Assembly (NCBI GenBank): GCA_003649145.1 | Contig: QMQZ01000027.1 | Location: forward strand, 1 to 5,476 | Length of the DNA stretch: 5,476 bases | Direction of reading: 5' to 3' | Source: Thermoproteota archaeon | Lineage (GTDB): Archaea > Thermoproteota > Methanomethylicia > Culexarchaeales > Culexmicrobiaceae | Part shown: piece after piece, positions 1 through 5,476 of the stretch | Layout: each line of letters begins with the position of its first letter | Position numbering within the stretch: the first letter of the stretch is position 1 | The notes under the pieces: generated by a model | What the model saw: the letters and a program-made list of their open reading frames with translations, nothing else | The model's database searches: none | Told to the model about the DNA's origin: nothing | Made by a program: the position numbers and the translations under genes

Positions 1-391
1 AGCTCACCCGCTTAACCTCAACCTCTACAGTAGCCTCCTCCCTATATTCTGGTATGAGCGGGTGAACGCTTCCACGAGCAACTACCCTAACCTTAACTCG
101 ACCCCTACCGCTAAAACCCTCGGGAATAGCTTCAAAAGCACCTTCACCAGTCAGCTTTACACTCCTCTTGACAACCTCAGCTGAAGCTTCGAAAACTGGA
201 TTACCAGACTTACTCCTAACCCACCTACCATTAACCTTGTAAGCTCCACAACTACTGCAAACCTCAACCTTCAAGCGGCGAGGAATCTTAATCAGCTTGT
301 GGCGATCCCTGTAGCACTCCCAGCACAAGTTCTCAATTAAGGGCTCCTCTTCAGACTCCAACTTGCCACAAATAGCGCAAAATCTCCTCAT
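1..391 (-). CDS. nmd3: NMD3-family protein, N-terminal part (gene runs off the left edge)
   Basis: The reverse strand from an ATG at 391 reads 130 codons without a stop to the window edge, so the C-terminal part is missing. The protein opens MRRFCAICGK, then has a second pair in LCWECYRDRH and a third in VEVCSSCGAYKVNGRWV. This series of CxxC zinc knuckles, followed by a beta-rich stretch (EASAEVVKRSVKLTG...), matches the N-terminal domain of NMD3. In eukaryotes NMD3 is the 60S export adaptor. Archaea have no nucleus, so the archaeal protein is presumed to bind the large ribosomal subunit and act in its assembly or quality control; that role is inferred. The ATG is well supported by AGGTG six bases upstream. 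The gene begins 20 bp after the DUF424 stop and is probably co-transcribed with it. T-ending codons make up roughly 40%, far more than in the rightward genes. Confidence 0.87.
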   Translation of the reverse strand, partial: MRRFCAICGKLESEEEPLIENLCWECYRDRHKLIKIPRRLKVEVCSSCGAYKVNGRWVRSKSGNPVFEASAEVVKRSVKLTGEGAFEAIPEGFSGRGRVKVRVVARGSVHPLIPEYREEATVEVEVKRVS

Positions 392-397
392 AATTAA

Positions 398-402
398 CAC
401 CT
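398..402 (-). promoter_or_regulatory. Shine-Dalgarno site of nmd3
   Basis: On the reverse strand AGGTG lies six bases before the ATG at 391. It can pair with the CACCU part of the archaeal 16S rRNA 3' end and supports that start. Confidence 0.6.
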
Positions 403-411
403 ATGAGGCAG

Positions 412-753
412 CTAAAGTATCTTCACGAATTGAGCGTGAGGCTGACCTTCAATCCAAATCACAGCATCCTCGTGAATAATTCCCTCCCTAATTGCAATAG
501 CCACGATGTTCTTCCCAACAATGTTACCTATCGAAGCAGCCTTAAGAGCGCAAATAGCTTCCTCCAGCGTCACCAATTTTCCACCATAAAAGCTCTCCTT
601 AATTTCAATCTTAAGCCTACCCTCTCTAAAAGTCCTACCAATAATGTCTGCATCGCAAACTGCAACCAATACATCCTTACCTCTAGCCCAAATATTCATG
701 TAGAATTGCTTGCCGCTGCTAGTGCAATTACTCTCAGACACAACATACACCAA
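412..753 (-). CDS. DUF424 family protein, small conserved archaeal protein of unknown function
   Basis: This reads as up to 113 residues. The core, from MNIWARGKDVLVAVCDADI through GRTFREGRLKIEI, ESFYGG, a helix around residues 62-72, NIVGKNIVAIAI and GQPHAQ near the C-terminus, has the pattern I associate with the archaeal DUF424 family. No biochemical function is known to me. It has no signal peptide, membrane segment or metal knuckle and is probably cytoplasmic. It lies between aIF2-beta (32 bp gap) and nmd3 (20 bp gap), so a role near translation or ribosomes is a fair guess from context only. The start is uncertain. In-frame candidates are TTG at 753, GTG at 750, GTG at 741 (GGTG six bases upstream) and ATG at 699, the last giving 95 residues that begin at the conserved core. 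The residues before the ATG (SESNCTSSGKQFY) look non-conserved, and no Shine-Dalgarno precedes the ATG. Confidence 0.82.
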   Translation of the reverse strand: MVYVVSESNCTSSGKQFYMNIWARGKDVLVAVCDADIIGRTFREGRLKIEIKESFYGGKLVTLEEAICALKAASIGNIVGKNIVAIAIREGIIHEDAVIWIEGQPHAQFVKIL

Positions 754-773
754 TCAAAAATTGGATTAAACAC

Positions 774-781
774 TTATTTAA
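774..781 (-). promoter_or_regulatory. Possible TATA box before the DUF424 gene
   Basis: The reverse strand reads TTAAATAA just after the aIF2-beta stop. Archaeal transcription usually starts about 25 bases downstream, here near 750, which would give a leaderless message starting close to the TTG/GTG codons at 753/750. An internal promoter is therefore possible, although the short spacing equally suits read-through from aIF2-beta. The box is an AT-rich match by eye only. Confidence 0.35.
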
Positions 782-785
782 CTTC

Positions 786-1214
786 CTAGATTCCCCTCAC
801 TGAAATGCTAGTCCTAGCGCCGCAAGCAGTGCATATGAGTATGAACACCCTCTTCTCCTTAGTCACGTAGGTGTCAGGAGCACCGCAGATTGGACAGATC
901 ACGAAGAGCTTAGCATACCTCTCAACCACGTTATTTATGGTCGACCGCGAAAACCTCCCCTGCAAGATCAGCCGAGAATCCTCAATCTCCCCTGCAGTTC
1001 CAACTTCCCTCAAAATGAAGCGAGCCACCTGCCTTGGCTCCCTATTCAAAACTTCGCAGATGTCCTTGAAGTTGTGAATTATTGTCCTATTACCAACTAT
1101 TGAGACCACCGCTGATGGAATTTCAAACCTCTCAGCTTTAGTCACAGTCTTAGGAACCATTGAAAGAGCCCTATCCAAGAGCTCCTCGTAAGTCCAGTCA
1201 CTTATGCTCTTCAA
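786..1214 (-). CDS. eif2b: Translation initiation factor aIF2, beta subunit
   Basis: This 142-residue protein has the normal full length of archaeal aIF2-beta. With the alpha and gamma subunits it forms the GTP-dependent factor that carries initiator Met-tRNA to the small ribosomal subunit. The N-terminal helix (DWTYEELLDRALSMVP, residues 6-21) is the segment that binds the gamma subunit in this family. A central alpha-beta domain follows (about 30-98, including NRTIIHNFKDICEVLNREP and FILREVGTAG). The C-terminal zinc ribbon has C107-x2-C110 and C128-x2-C131 (ICPICG, ICTACG). The start is TTG: an in-frame TGA lies about seven codons upstream, no ATG or GTG comes between, and GGTGGAGG sits seven bases before the TTG. 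It is the first gene of the leftward block and lies back to back with the deaminase gene across a 91-bp spacer. No key residue appears to be missing. Confidence 0.95.
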   Translation of the reverse strand: MKSISDWTYEELLDRALSMVPKTVTKAERFEIPSAVVSIVGNRTIIHNFKDICEVLNREPRQVARFILREVGTAGEIEDSRLILQGRFSRSTINNVVERYAKLFVICPICGAPDTYVTKEKRVFILICTACGARTSISVRGI

Positions 1215-1221
1215 GGAAAAT

Positions 1222-1229
1222 CCTCCACC
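1222..1229 (-). promoter_or_regulatory. Strong Shine-Dalgarno site fixing the TTG start of aIF2-beta
   Basis: The reverse strand reads GGTGGAGG, then seven bases, then TTG at 1214. GGAGG is a full match to the archaeal anti-Shine-Dalgarno. An overlapping out-of-frame ATG at about 1234 stops within a few codons at a TGA and is not a credible start. Confidence 0.75.
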
Positions 1230-1248
1230 GCCATATCATCACTCGCAA

Positions 1249-1256
1249 ACATAAAG
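1249..1256 (-). promoter_or_regulatory. Possible TATA box of the leftward aIF2-beta block
   Basis: The reverse strand reads CTTTATGT, preceded by a purine run (GGGGAAAA) that could serve as a TFB recognition element. A start about 25 bases downstream would fall near 1228, leaving a very short leader at the Shine-Dalgarno site. The match is moderate and by eye. Confidence 0.4.
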
Positions 1257-1274
1257 TTTTCCCCACCCTCAACC

Positions 1275-1282
1275 TCTTAAAC
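1275..1282 (+). promoter_or_regulatory. Possible TATA box of the deaminase-hydrolase operon
   Basis: TCTTAAAC is centred about 27 bp before the GTG at 1306. No Shine-Dalgarno-like sequence precedes that GTG, so a leaderless message starting at or next to it is plausible. Confidence 0.45.
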
Positions 1283-1286
1283 TTCA

Positions 1287-1298
1287 AACTTCGAAGTT
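1287..1298. repeat. Perfect 12-bp palindrome in the divergent promoter, possible operator
   Basis: AACTTCGAAGTT is a perfect inverted repeat. Its left arm is also the second copy of a tandem AAACTTC heptamer (1279-1285 and 1286-1292). It lies between the inferred TATA box and the start of the deaminase gene, where a bound dimeric regulator would block transcription. Function is inferred from position only. Confidence 0.35.
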
Positions 1299-1305
1299 AT
1301 TATCG

Positions 1306-2664
1306 GTGACCAATTTGGAGTACATCGTCAAAGCCAAGTCAATAGTAACGATGAGCGAGCTAGGAGTAATCCGAGGAGGGGCAGTTGTCGTAGAGGGAAG
1401 CGAGATAATCGACGTAGGAAAGTACAGCAAGCTGAAAACCAAGTATTCACGATACGAGGAGATAGACGCCTCAAACTGCGTTGTAATTCCAGGACTAATA
1501 AATGCTCACACCCACATGGCAATGAGCCTACTAAGAGGCTACGCAGACGACCTAATGCTACACGAGTGGCTTGAGAAGTGGATATGGCCCCTTGAAAGCA
1601 AGATGAATAGCAGAGACATATACATAGGCGCACTACTGGCATCGGTAGAAGCAGCGAGGATGGGAACAACCACTCTAAACACCATGTACCACTACAGTCC
1701 AGACTACAATGAGGCGAGAGCAGTACTAGAAGTAGGATTGAGAGGCGTAATATCCCACGTATGCTTCAGCTGGAGGAAAGACGAGGATTTCAAGCAGCTA
1801 GACCACCTAATCAAGCACTGGCACGGAAAGGAGAACTGGAGAATCAGAGCAGCAATATCACCTCACGCCCCATATACAGTTGACCCAGACTACATGGTCG
1901 AGCTAAGAGAGTACGCAGACAACGTGAACAAGGACGTAAAAGAAGACTACGAGAGGGTGATTTGGCACATACACCTAGCAGAGACGAAGAACGAGGTAGA
2001 CCTAGTCAAGCAGAAGTTCAACGTGAACGTAGAGGAGGGAGTCGTCAAGTACCTATACGACTTGAAGGTGCTCAAGGAGGACGTAGTAGCAGCTCACTGC
2101 GTCTGGCTCACAAGCAAGGACATCGAAGCCCTGAAAAAGGCAAATGTAAAAGTTGTCCACAACCCAGCAAGCAACTTGAAATTAGCATCAGGAATAAGCC
2201 CAGTGCCCAAACTACTAAGTGAGGGAATAACAGTCGCTCTAGGAACAGACAGCGCGTGCTCAAGCAACTCACTAGACATGTTCGAAGCAGTAAAGCTTGC
2301 AGCCCTACTGCATAAGGGGACAACGCTGAACCCCACGGTAATACCAGCAGAAGCAGCACTCAAAATGGCTACAGTAAGCGGAGCAAGAGCACTGAGCTGG
2401 AGCAGCCAAATAGGCATGATAAAGCCAGGAATGAAGGCAGACTTCGTAATCATAGACTTCAACAAGCCGCACCTAAAGCCACTGTTCAACGAGGTAAGCC
2501 ACCTCGTCTACGCGGTTAAGAGCCTAGACGTTAGAGACGTAGTTGTAGACGGGAAATTTGTAGTTGAAAACGGCGAGCTGAAGACGATCGACGAGGAGTG
2601 GGTGATGAAGGAAGCTGAAAAAGTTAAAGAAAGCCTACTTGCAAGATTGCATGGGGATAATTGA
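1306..2664 (+). CDS. mtaD: Amidohydrolase: MTA/SAH-type (5'-deoxyadenosine-type) nucleoside deaminase
   Basis: This 452-residue cytoplasmic metalloenzyme of the amidohydrolase superfamily has the family's usual length. It should hydrolyse the 6-amino group of adenine nucleosides (SAH, methylthioadenosine, 5'-deoxyadenosine or adenosine) to the inosine form plus ammonia. Motifs run in the expected order: [17 protein letters not shown] (H68 and H70 as metal ligands), [10 protein letters not shown] substrate lid (88-97), ISPHAPYTV (H187), HIHLAET (H223 metal ligand, E226), AAHCVWL (H264, catalytic) and [14 protein letters not shown] (D315 metal ligand). A small beta-sandwich is formed by the N- and C-terminal segments. 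Exact substrate preference cannot be read from sequence. Chlorohydrolase and guanine-deaminase relatives share the fold, but the lid and surrounding motifs favour the MTA/SAH group. The GTG start lacks a Shine-Dalgarno and may be leaderless. The stop overlaps the next gene's ATG, linking it to SAH hydrolase. Confidence 0.9.
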   Translation: MTNLEYIVKAKSIVTMSELGVIRGGAVVVEGSEIIDVGKYSKLKTKYSRYEEIDASNCVVIPGLINAHTHMAMSLLRGYADDLMLHEWLEKWIWPLESKMNSRDIYIGALLASVEAARMGTTTLNTMYHYSPDYNEARAVLEVGLRGVISHVCFSWRKDEDFKQLDHLIKHWHGKENWRIRAAISPHAPYTVDPDYMVELREYADNVNKDVKEDYERVIWHIHLAETKNEVDLVKQKFNVNVEEGVVKYLYDLKVLKEDVVAAHCVWLTSKDIEALKKANVKVVHNPASNLKLASGISPVPKLLSEGITVALGTDSACSSNSLDMFEAVKLAALLHKGTTLNPTVIPAEAALKMATVSGARALSWSSQIGMIKPGMKADFVIIDFNKPHLKPLFNEVSHLVYAVKSLDVRDVVVDGKFVVENGELKTIDEEWVMKEAEKVKESLLARLHGDN

Positions 2665-3905
2665 TGAATTACAAAGTGAAAGACCTAAGTTTAGCAGAGA
2701 AGGGAAGAATGCAGATAGAGTGGGCAGAAGCAAGAATGCCAGTACTAATGAAAATTCGAGAGAAATTCAAAGCCGAAAAGCCACTTGAAGGGCTGAAGAT
2801 CAGCGCCTGCCTCCACGTAACCAAGGAAACAGCAGTCCTAGTTAAAACCCTAGCTGCAGGAGGAGCAAAAGTAGCGCTAAGCGCATCAAACCCACTCTCC
2901 ACTCAAGACGAAGTAGCAGCAGCACTAGTTGAAGAGGGAATAAGCGTCTACGCTTGGAGAGGGCAAAGCGAGAAAGAGTACTTCGAATGCATAGAGCTCT
3001 CCCTAAAGCACATGCCAGACATAACAATGGACGACGGAGCAGACTTAACTGTAAAAGCCCACATGGACGGCTACGCTGAAGGCGTGATCGGAGGAACAGA
3101 AGAAACAACCACAGGAGTAATAAGGTTGAAGGCAATGGAAAAGCAAGGAGCCCTAAAATACCCCATAATCGCAGTAAACGACGCTCACACCAAGTACCTA
3201 TTCGACAACAGGTACGGGACAGGTCAAAGCACGATCGACGGCATCATGAGAGCCACAAACGTTCTACTAGCAGGGAAAACAGTTGTAGTAGCAGGCTACG
3301 GTTGGTGCGGCAGAGGAATAGCGATAAGAGCTAAGGGAATGGGGGCAAACGTCATAGTGACAGAAGTAAACCCACTAAGAGCACTAGAAGCAGTCATGGA
3401 CGGATTCAGAGTAATGCCAATGAGCAAGGCAGCTGAAGTAGGAGACATATTCATAACTGCTACAGGAAACATCAACATCATAAGGAAAGAGCACATGCTC
3501 AAAATGAAGAGCGGAGCAATACTTGCAAACAGCGGGCACTTCAACGTCGAAATAAACCTCAAAGACCTAGAAAGCATATCAACCTCAAAGCGTAAAGTAA
3601 GGCCGAACGTTGAAGAGTACACGCTGACCAATGGGAGAAAGCTGTACCTACTAGGTGAAGGAAGGCTAGTAAACCTAGTAGCAGCAGAAGGACACCCAAG
3701 CGAAGTAATGGACATGTCATTCTCAAACCAAGCACTATCAGTAAAATACCTAGCAGAAAAGGGGCGAGAGCTAAAGCCAGCAGTCTACAAAGTCCCAGAA
3801 TTCATAGACGTAGAAGTAGCTAAGCTCAAGCTTGAAAGCATAGGAGTAGAAATAGACGAGCTGACAGAAGAGCAGAAACAGTACCTGCAAAAATGGGAGT
3901 CTTAA
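2664..3905 (+). CDS. ahcY: S-adenosylhomocysteine hydrolase (adenosylhomocysteinase), short archaeal type
   Basis: This NAD-dependent cytoplasmic enzyme reversibly splits SAH into adenosine and homocysteine, relieving product inhibition of methyltransferases. The 413 residues match the short archaeal/thermophile form, which lacks the insert and the Lys/Tyr tail of eukaryotic enzymes; the protein ends [10 protein letters not shown]. Visible sites are the substrate motif [10 protein letters not shown] (H51, T53, E55, T56), DDGADLT (D124), GGTEETTTG (E147), [15 protein letters not shown] (K177, D181, N182), the Rossmann loop GYGWCGRG (211-218), SGHFNVE (H291) and EGRLVNL...EGHPSE (H344). The HxTxE form of the first motif fits preference for SAH rather than S-inosylhomocysteine. 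The ATG at 2664 overlaps the deaminase TGA (TGATG), and GGGGAT upstream gives a usable ribosome site. A TTG one codon earlier is possible but less likely. It is probably translationally coupled to the deaminase. Confidence 0.96.
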   Translation: MNYKVKDLSLAEKGRMQIEWAEARMPVLMKIREKFKAEKPLEGLKISACLHVTKETAVLVKTLAAGGAKVALSASNPLSTQDEVAAALVEEGISVYAWRGQSEKEYFECIELSLKHMPDITMDDGADLTVKAHMDGYAEGVIGGTEETTTGVIRLKAMEKQGALKYPIIAVNDAHTKYLFDNRYGTGQSTIDGIMRATNVLLAGKTVVVAGYGWCGRGIAIRAKGMGANVIVTEVNPLRALEAVMDGFRVMPMSKAAEVGDIFITATGNINIIRKEHMLKMKSGAILANSGHFNVEINLKDLESISTSKRKVRPNVEEYTLTNGRKLYLLGEGRLVNLVAAEGHPSEVMDMSFSNQALSVKYLAEKGRELKPAVYKVPEFIDVEVAKLKLESIGVEIDELTEEQKQYLQKWES

Positions 3906-3910
3906 TTAGG

Positions 3911-3919
3911 AAAATTTAT
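3911..3919 (+). promoter_or_regulatory. Likely TATA box of radA
   Basis: AAAATTTAT lies in the 43-bp gap after ahcY. A start about 25 bases downstream falls near 3940, giving radA a leader of only about eight bases. This suggests radA has its own promoter despite following the deaminase-hydrolase pair closely. Confidence 0.5.
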
Positions 3920-3943
3920 CCATAAGGTAGTTGAAGATAGACT

Positions 3944-3951
3944 AGGGGGTG
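3944..3951 (+). promoter_or_regulatory. Shine-Dalgarno-like sequence overlapping the radA GTG start
   Basis: AGGGGGTG differs by one base from the ideal AGGAGGTG, but its last three bases are the proposed GTG start codon itself. Used as a ribosome site, its spacing would point to the in-frame ATA at 3958. The sequence therefore leaves the radA start open. Confidence 0.4.
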
Positions 3952-4914
3952 CCACTAATAGGAATCTCAAAGAAAATAAAGACACTAACGGACCTGCCAG
4001 GCGTAGGGCCGGCGACAGCAGAAAAACTGATAAACGCTGGATTCAGGTCGCTCGAAGCAATCGCAATAGCAACGCCCGGAGAACTAGCAGCAGCAACAGG
4101 AGTGTCAGAAAAGGCAGCTCAAAAAATAATAATCGCAGCAAGGTCGCTACTAGACATTGGATTCAAAACTGCAGACATAATCTACGAGCAGAGGCTAAAA
4201 GTAAGTAGAATAACAACTGGAAGCAGAAACCTAGATAAGCTTCTAGGAGGAGGAGTTGAAACCCAAACAATAACAGAAGTATTCGGAGAATTCGGAAGTG
4301 GAAAAACCCAATTAGCCCACCAACTATCAGTAAACGTGCAACTTCCAGTTGAAGCAGGAGGACTAAATGGAAAGGCACTCTACATAGACTGCGAAGGAAC
4401 ATTTAGGCCTGAAAGAATAGTGGCAATGGCAAGCGCCCTAGGACTAGACACCAAGGAAACGCTGAAGAACATAATATTCGCAAGAGCCTACAACTCAGAC
4501 CACCAAATGCTAATAGCCGAGCAAGCCAAGGAGATAATTGAAGAGGAAAACATCAAGCTAATAGTCGTGGACAGCGTGACAGGCCACTTCAGAGCAGAAT
4601 ACCCTGGAAGAGAAAGCCTGCCAGAAAGGCAACAGAAGCTGAATAGGCACCTACACACGCTAGCCAGGCTAGCAGACGTATACAACATTGCAGTATTCGT
4701 AACCAACCAGGTAATGGCAAGGCCAGACGCATTCTTCGGAGACCCAACAACGGCAGTTGGAGGCCACGTACTATTCCACGTTCCAGGCGCAAGGATATAC
4801 TTGAGAAAAGCTAAGGGCAATAGGAGGATAGCCAGATTAGTCGACAGCCCATACCTGCCAGAGGGAGAAGCAGTATTCGTGATAACCGAGGAAGGAATAA
4901 GAGACGCGGAGTAA
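3949..4914 (+). CDS. radA: DNA repair and recombination protein RadA
   Basis: This 321-residue archaeal RecA/Rad51-family recombinase is of normal length. It forms filaments on single-stranded DNA and drives ATP-dependent homology search and strand exchange. Residues 12-67 form the N-terminal helix-hairpin-helix DNA-binding domain ([12 protein letters not shown] and [12 protein letters not shown]). FKTA at 72-75 is the polymerisation motif that docks on the neighbouring subunit. Walker A is GEFGSGKT (113-120), [11 protein letters not shown] carries the catalytic glutamate E149, Walker B is LIVVDS (204-209), and [12 protein letters not shown] follows. Loop L2 runs about 256-273 ([21 protein letters not shown]). 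There is no intein. The short core-only RadB paralogue is excluded by the N-terminal domain. The GTG at 3949 is the first possible start because a TAG lies in frame two codons upstream; see the findings for an ATA alternative. The segment after L2 ([11 protein letters not shown]) departs from the usual AHxxTxR pattern. Confidence 0.97.
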   Translation: MPLIGISKKIKTLTDLPGVGPATAEKLINAGFRSLEAIAIATPGELAAATGVSEKAAQKIIIAARSLLDIGFKTADIIYEQRLKVSRITTGSRNLDKLLGGGVETQTITEVFGEFGSGKTQLAHQLSVNVQLPVEAGGLNGKALYIDCEGTFRPERIVAMASALGLDTKETLKNIIFARAYNSDHQMLIAEQAKEIIEEENIKLIVVDSVTGHFRAEYPGRESLPERQQKLNRHLHTLARLADVYNIAVFVTNQVMARPDAFFGDPTTAVGGHVLFHVPGARIYLRKAKGNRRIARLVDSPYLPEGEAVFVITEEGIRDAE

Positions 4915-4924
4915 GGCAGACGCC

Positions 4925-4940
4925 AATTAAGTAATTAAGT
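4925..4940 (+). promoter_or_regulatory. Tandem AATTAAGT repeat, likely TATA element of gcvT
   Basis: Two exact adjacent copies of AATTAAGT fill the gap after radA. Taking the second copy as TATA box, transcription would start near 4961, about ten bases before the inferred gcvT start. The first copy would place it near 4953. No T-rich archaeal terminator is visible between radA and gcvT. Confidence 0.4.
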
Positions 4941-4971
4941 CGAAAGTGCAAAGTAAGCTAGGGGTAAGACT

Positions 4972-5476
4972 CTGCTTAGAAAGACGCATCTCCACGACCA
5001 CTTCGTAGCTAAAGGAGCAAAAATGGTTGAATTTGCAGGCTGGCACATGCCATTATGGTTCACCAGCATAATAAAAGAACACCTAGCGGTTAGGAATGCA
5101 GTCGGAATATTCGACGTAACCCACATGGGAAGAATGCTCATAACAGGAAAAGACTCATGCAGCCTCCTCCAGTACGTGACGACCAATAACGTCGAGAAGC
5201 TAAAAGTTAACAGGCTTCACTACTCGATGGTCTGCAATCCATTTGGAGGAATAAAAGACGACGTCATGATTCTCAGACTAGAAGAGGAGAAATACCTTCT
5301 CATATGTAACGCTTCTAATAGGGAGAAGATTTTCGACTGGCTAAACCTTCACGCTCAAAACTACGAAGTCAAAGTAGAAAACGTCTCAGATGAAGTACCA
5401 ATGTTCGCACTTCAAGGACCACTAGCCGAGAAAACCCTTCAAAAACTAGTTGAAGCAGACTTGAGCAAGCTCAAGC
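4972..5476 (+). CDS. gcvT: Aminomethyltransferase (glycine cleavage T protein) family, N-terminal part (runs off the right edge)
   Basis: The visible 168 residues match the N-terminal folate-binding region of GcvT. In the glycine cleavage system this protein takes the aminomethyl group from lipoylated H protein, releases ammonia and makes methylene-tetrahydrofolate (or the archaeal pterin equivalent). Recognisable segments are KTHLHDHFVAKGAKMVEFAGW, the run HMPLWFTSIIKEHLAVRNAV, GIFDVTHMGRMLITG, LLQYVTTNNV, YSMVCNPFGGIKDDVMILRL, YLLICNASNREKIFDWL and VPMFALQGPLAEKTLQKL. The C-terminal half is outside the window. The start is unusual: a TAA lies in frame at 4954 and no ATG, GTG or TTG occurs before the ATG at 5023, which would remove conserved residues. 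CTG at 4972, six bases after AGGGGT, is the best placed candidate. T-ending codons are about 15%, between radA and the leftward genes. A dimethylglycine dehydrogenase-like or YgfZ-like relative is less likely. Confidence 0.88.
   Translation, partial: MLRKTHLHDHFVAKGAKMVEFAGWHMPLWFTSIIKEHLAVRNAVGIFDVTHMGRMLITGKDSCSLLQYVTTNNVEKLKVNRLHYSMVCNPFGGIKDDVMILRLEEEKYLLICNASNREKIFDWLNLHAQNYEVKVENVSDEVPMFALQGPLAEKTLQKLVEADLSKLK

Noticed and set aside
403..789. A 128-codon open frame on the plus strand opposite the DUF424 gene.
   Set aside because: It is the antisense shadow of a recognisable DUF424 protein. Its translation is Asn/Ser/Leu-rich with no recognisable family and no ribosome site.
2661..2663. 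TTG one codon before the ahcY ATG as the start.
   Set aside because: The ATG at 2664 overlaps the upstream stop in a typical coupled arrangement and has a better spaced GGGGAT; an extra Met adds nothing conserved.
2094..3135. Several leftward open frames of 77-131 codons opposite the deaminase and SAH hydrolase genes.
   Set aside because: They translate to Leu/Ser-rich low-complexity sequence, as expected when A-rich, T-poor codons are read backwards. They resemble membrane proteins only by artefact.
2664..3905. Calling the hydrolase an S-inosylhomocysteine hydrolase because of the adjacent deaminase.
   Set aside because: The substrate motif is HxTxE, the form linked to SAH. Adjacency alone is not enough to change the substrate.
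4163..5186. Leftward open frames opposite radA and gcvT.
   Set aside because: They are antisense to well-matched conserved proteins and show no family features or start signals of their own.
1..5476. A hidden mobile element, CRISPR array, toxin-antitoxin pair, tRNA or new defence system.
   Set aside because: Nearly all of the window is explained by seven conserved housekeeping genes. The gaps are 20-91 bp and hold only promoter-like sequence. No spaced repeats, transposase motifs or tRNA-like folds were seen.

Overview
The window looks like ordinary chromosomal DNA from an archaeon. The evidence is a RadA recombinase (not RecA), archaeal initiation factor aIF2-beta, an archaeal NMD3 homologue, a DUF424 protein, a short archaeal/thermophile-type S-adenosylhomocysteine hydrolase, and TATA-like boxes about 25 bp before several genes. 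Heavy ATA, AGA/AGG and CTA usage and the RadA sequence suggest a Thermoproteota-type (TACK) lineage, possibly thermophilic. The exact lineage cannot be read from this window.

Layout: positions 1-1214 hold a leftward translation/ribosome block. In transcription order it is aIF2-beta (1214-786, TTG start behind a strong Shine-Dalgarno), a DUF424 protein (753-412), and NMD3 (391 to the left edge, N-terminal 130 residues only). A 91-bp divergent spacer (1215-1305) carries promoter-like boxes facing both ways and a perfect 12-bp palindrome. To the right are four rightward genes: an MTA/SAH-type deaminase (1306-2664), S-adenosylhomocysteine hydrolase (2664-3905, start overlapping the deaminase stop by one base), RadA (3949-4914), and the first 168 residues of an aminomethyltransferase-family GcvT protein (from about 4972 to the right edge).

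How they fit together: the deaminase and hydrolase form a tight pair for clearing by-products of S-adenosylmethionine (SAM). The hydrolase splits SAH to adenosine and homocysteine, and the deaminase removes the 6-amino group from adenosine-type nucleosides such as SAH, methylthioadenosine, 5'-deoxyadenosine or adenosine. GcvT is also a one-carbon enzyme, but RadA lies between and appears to have its own promoter. The leftward block concerns initiator-tRNA delivery and 50S subunit biology.

No mobile element, CRISPR array, tRNA, rRNA or defence system was seen, and I found no convincing undescribed system. The points most worth checking are the start codons of radA and gcvT, the substrate logic of the deaminase/hydrolase pair, the change in codon usage between strands, an unusual RadA segment, and the palindrome in the divergent promoter.
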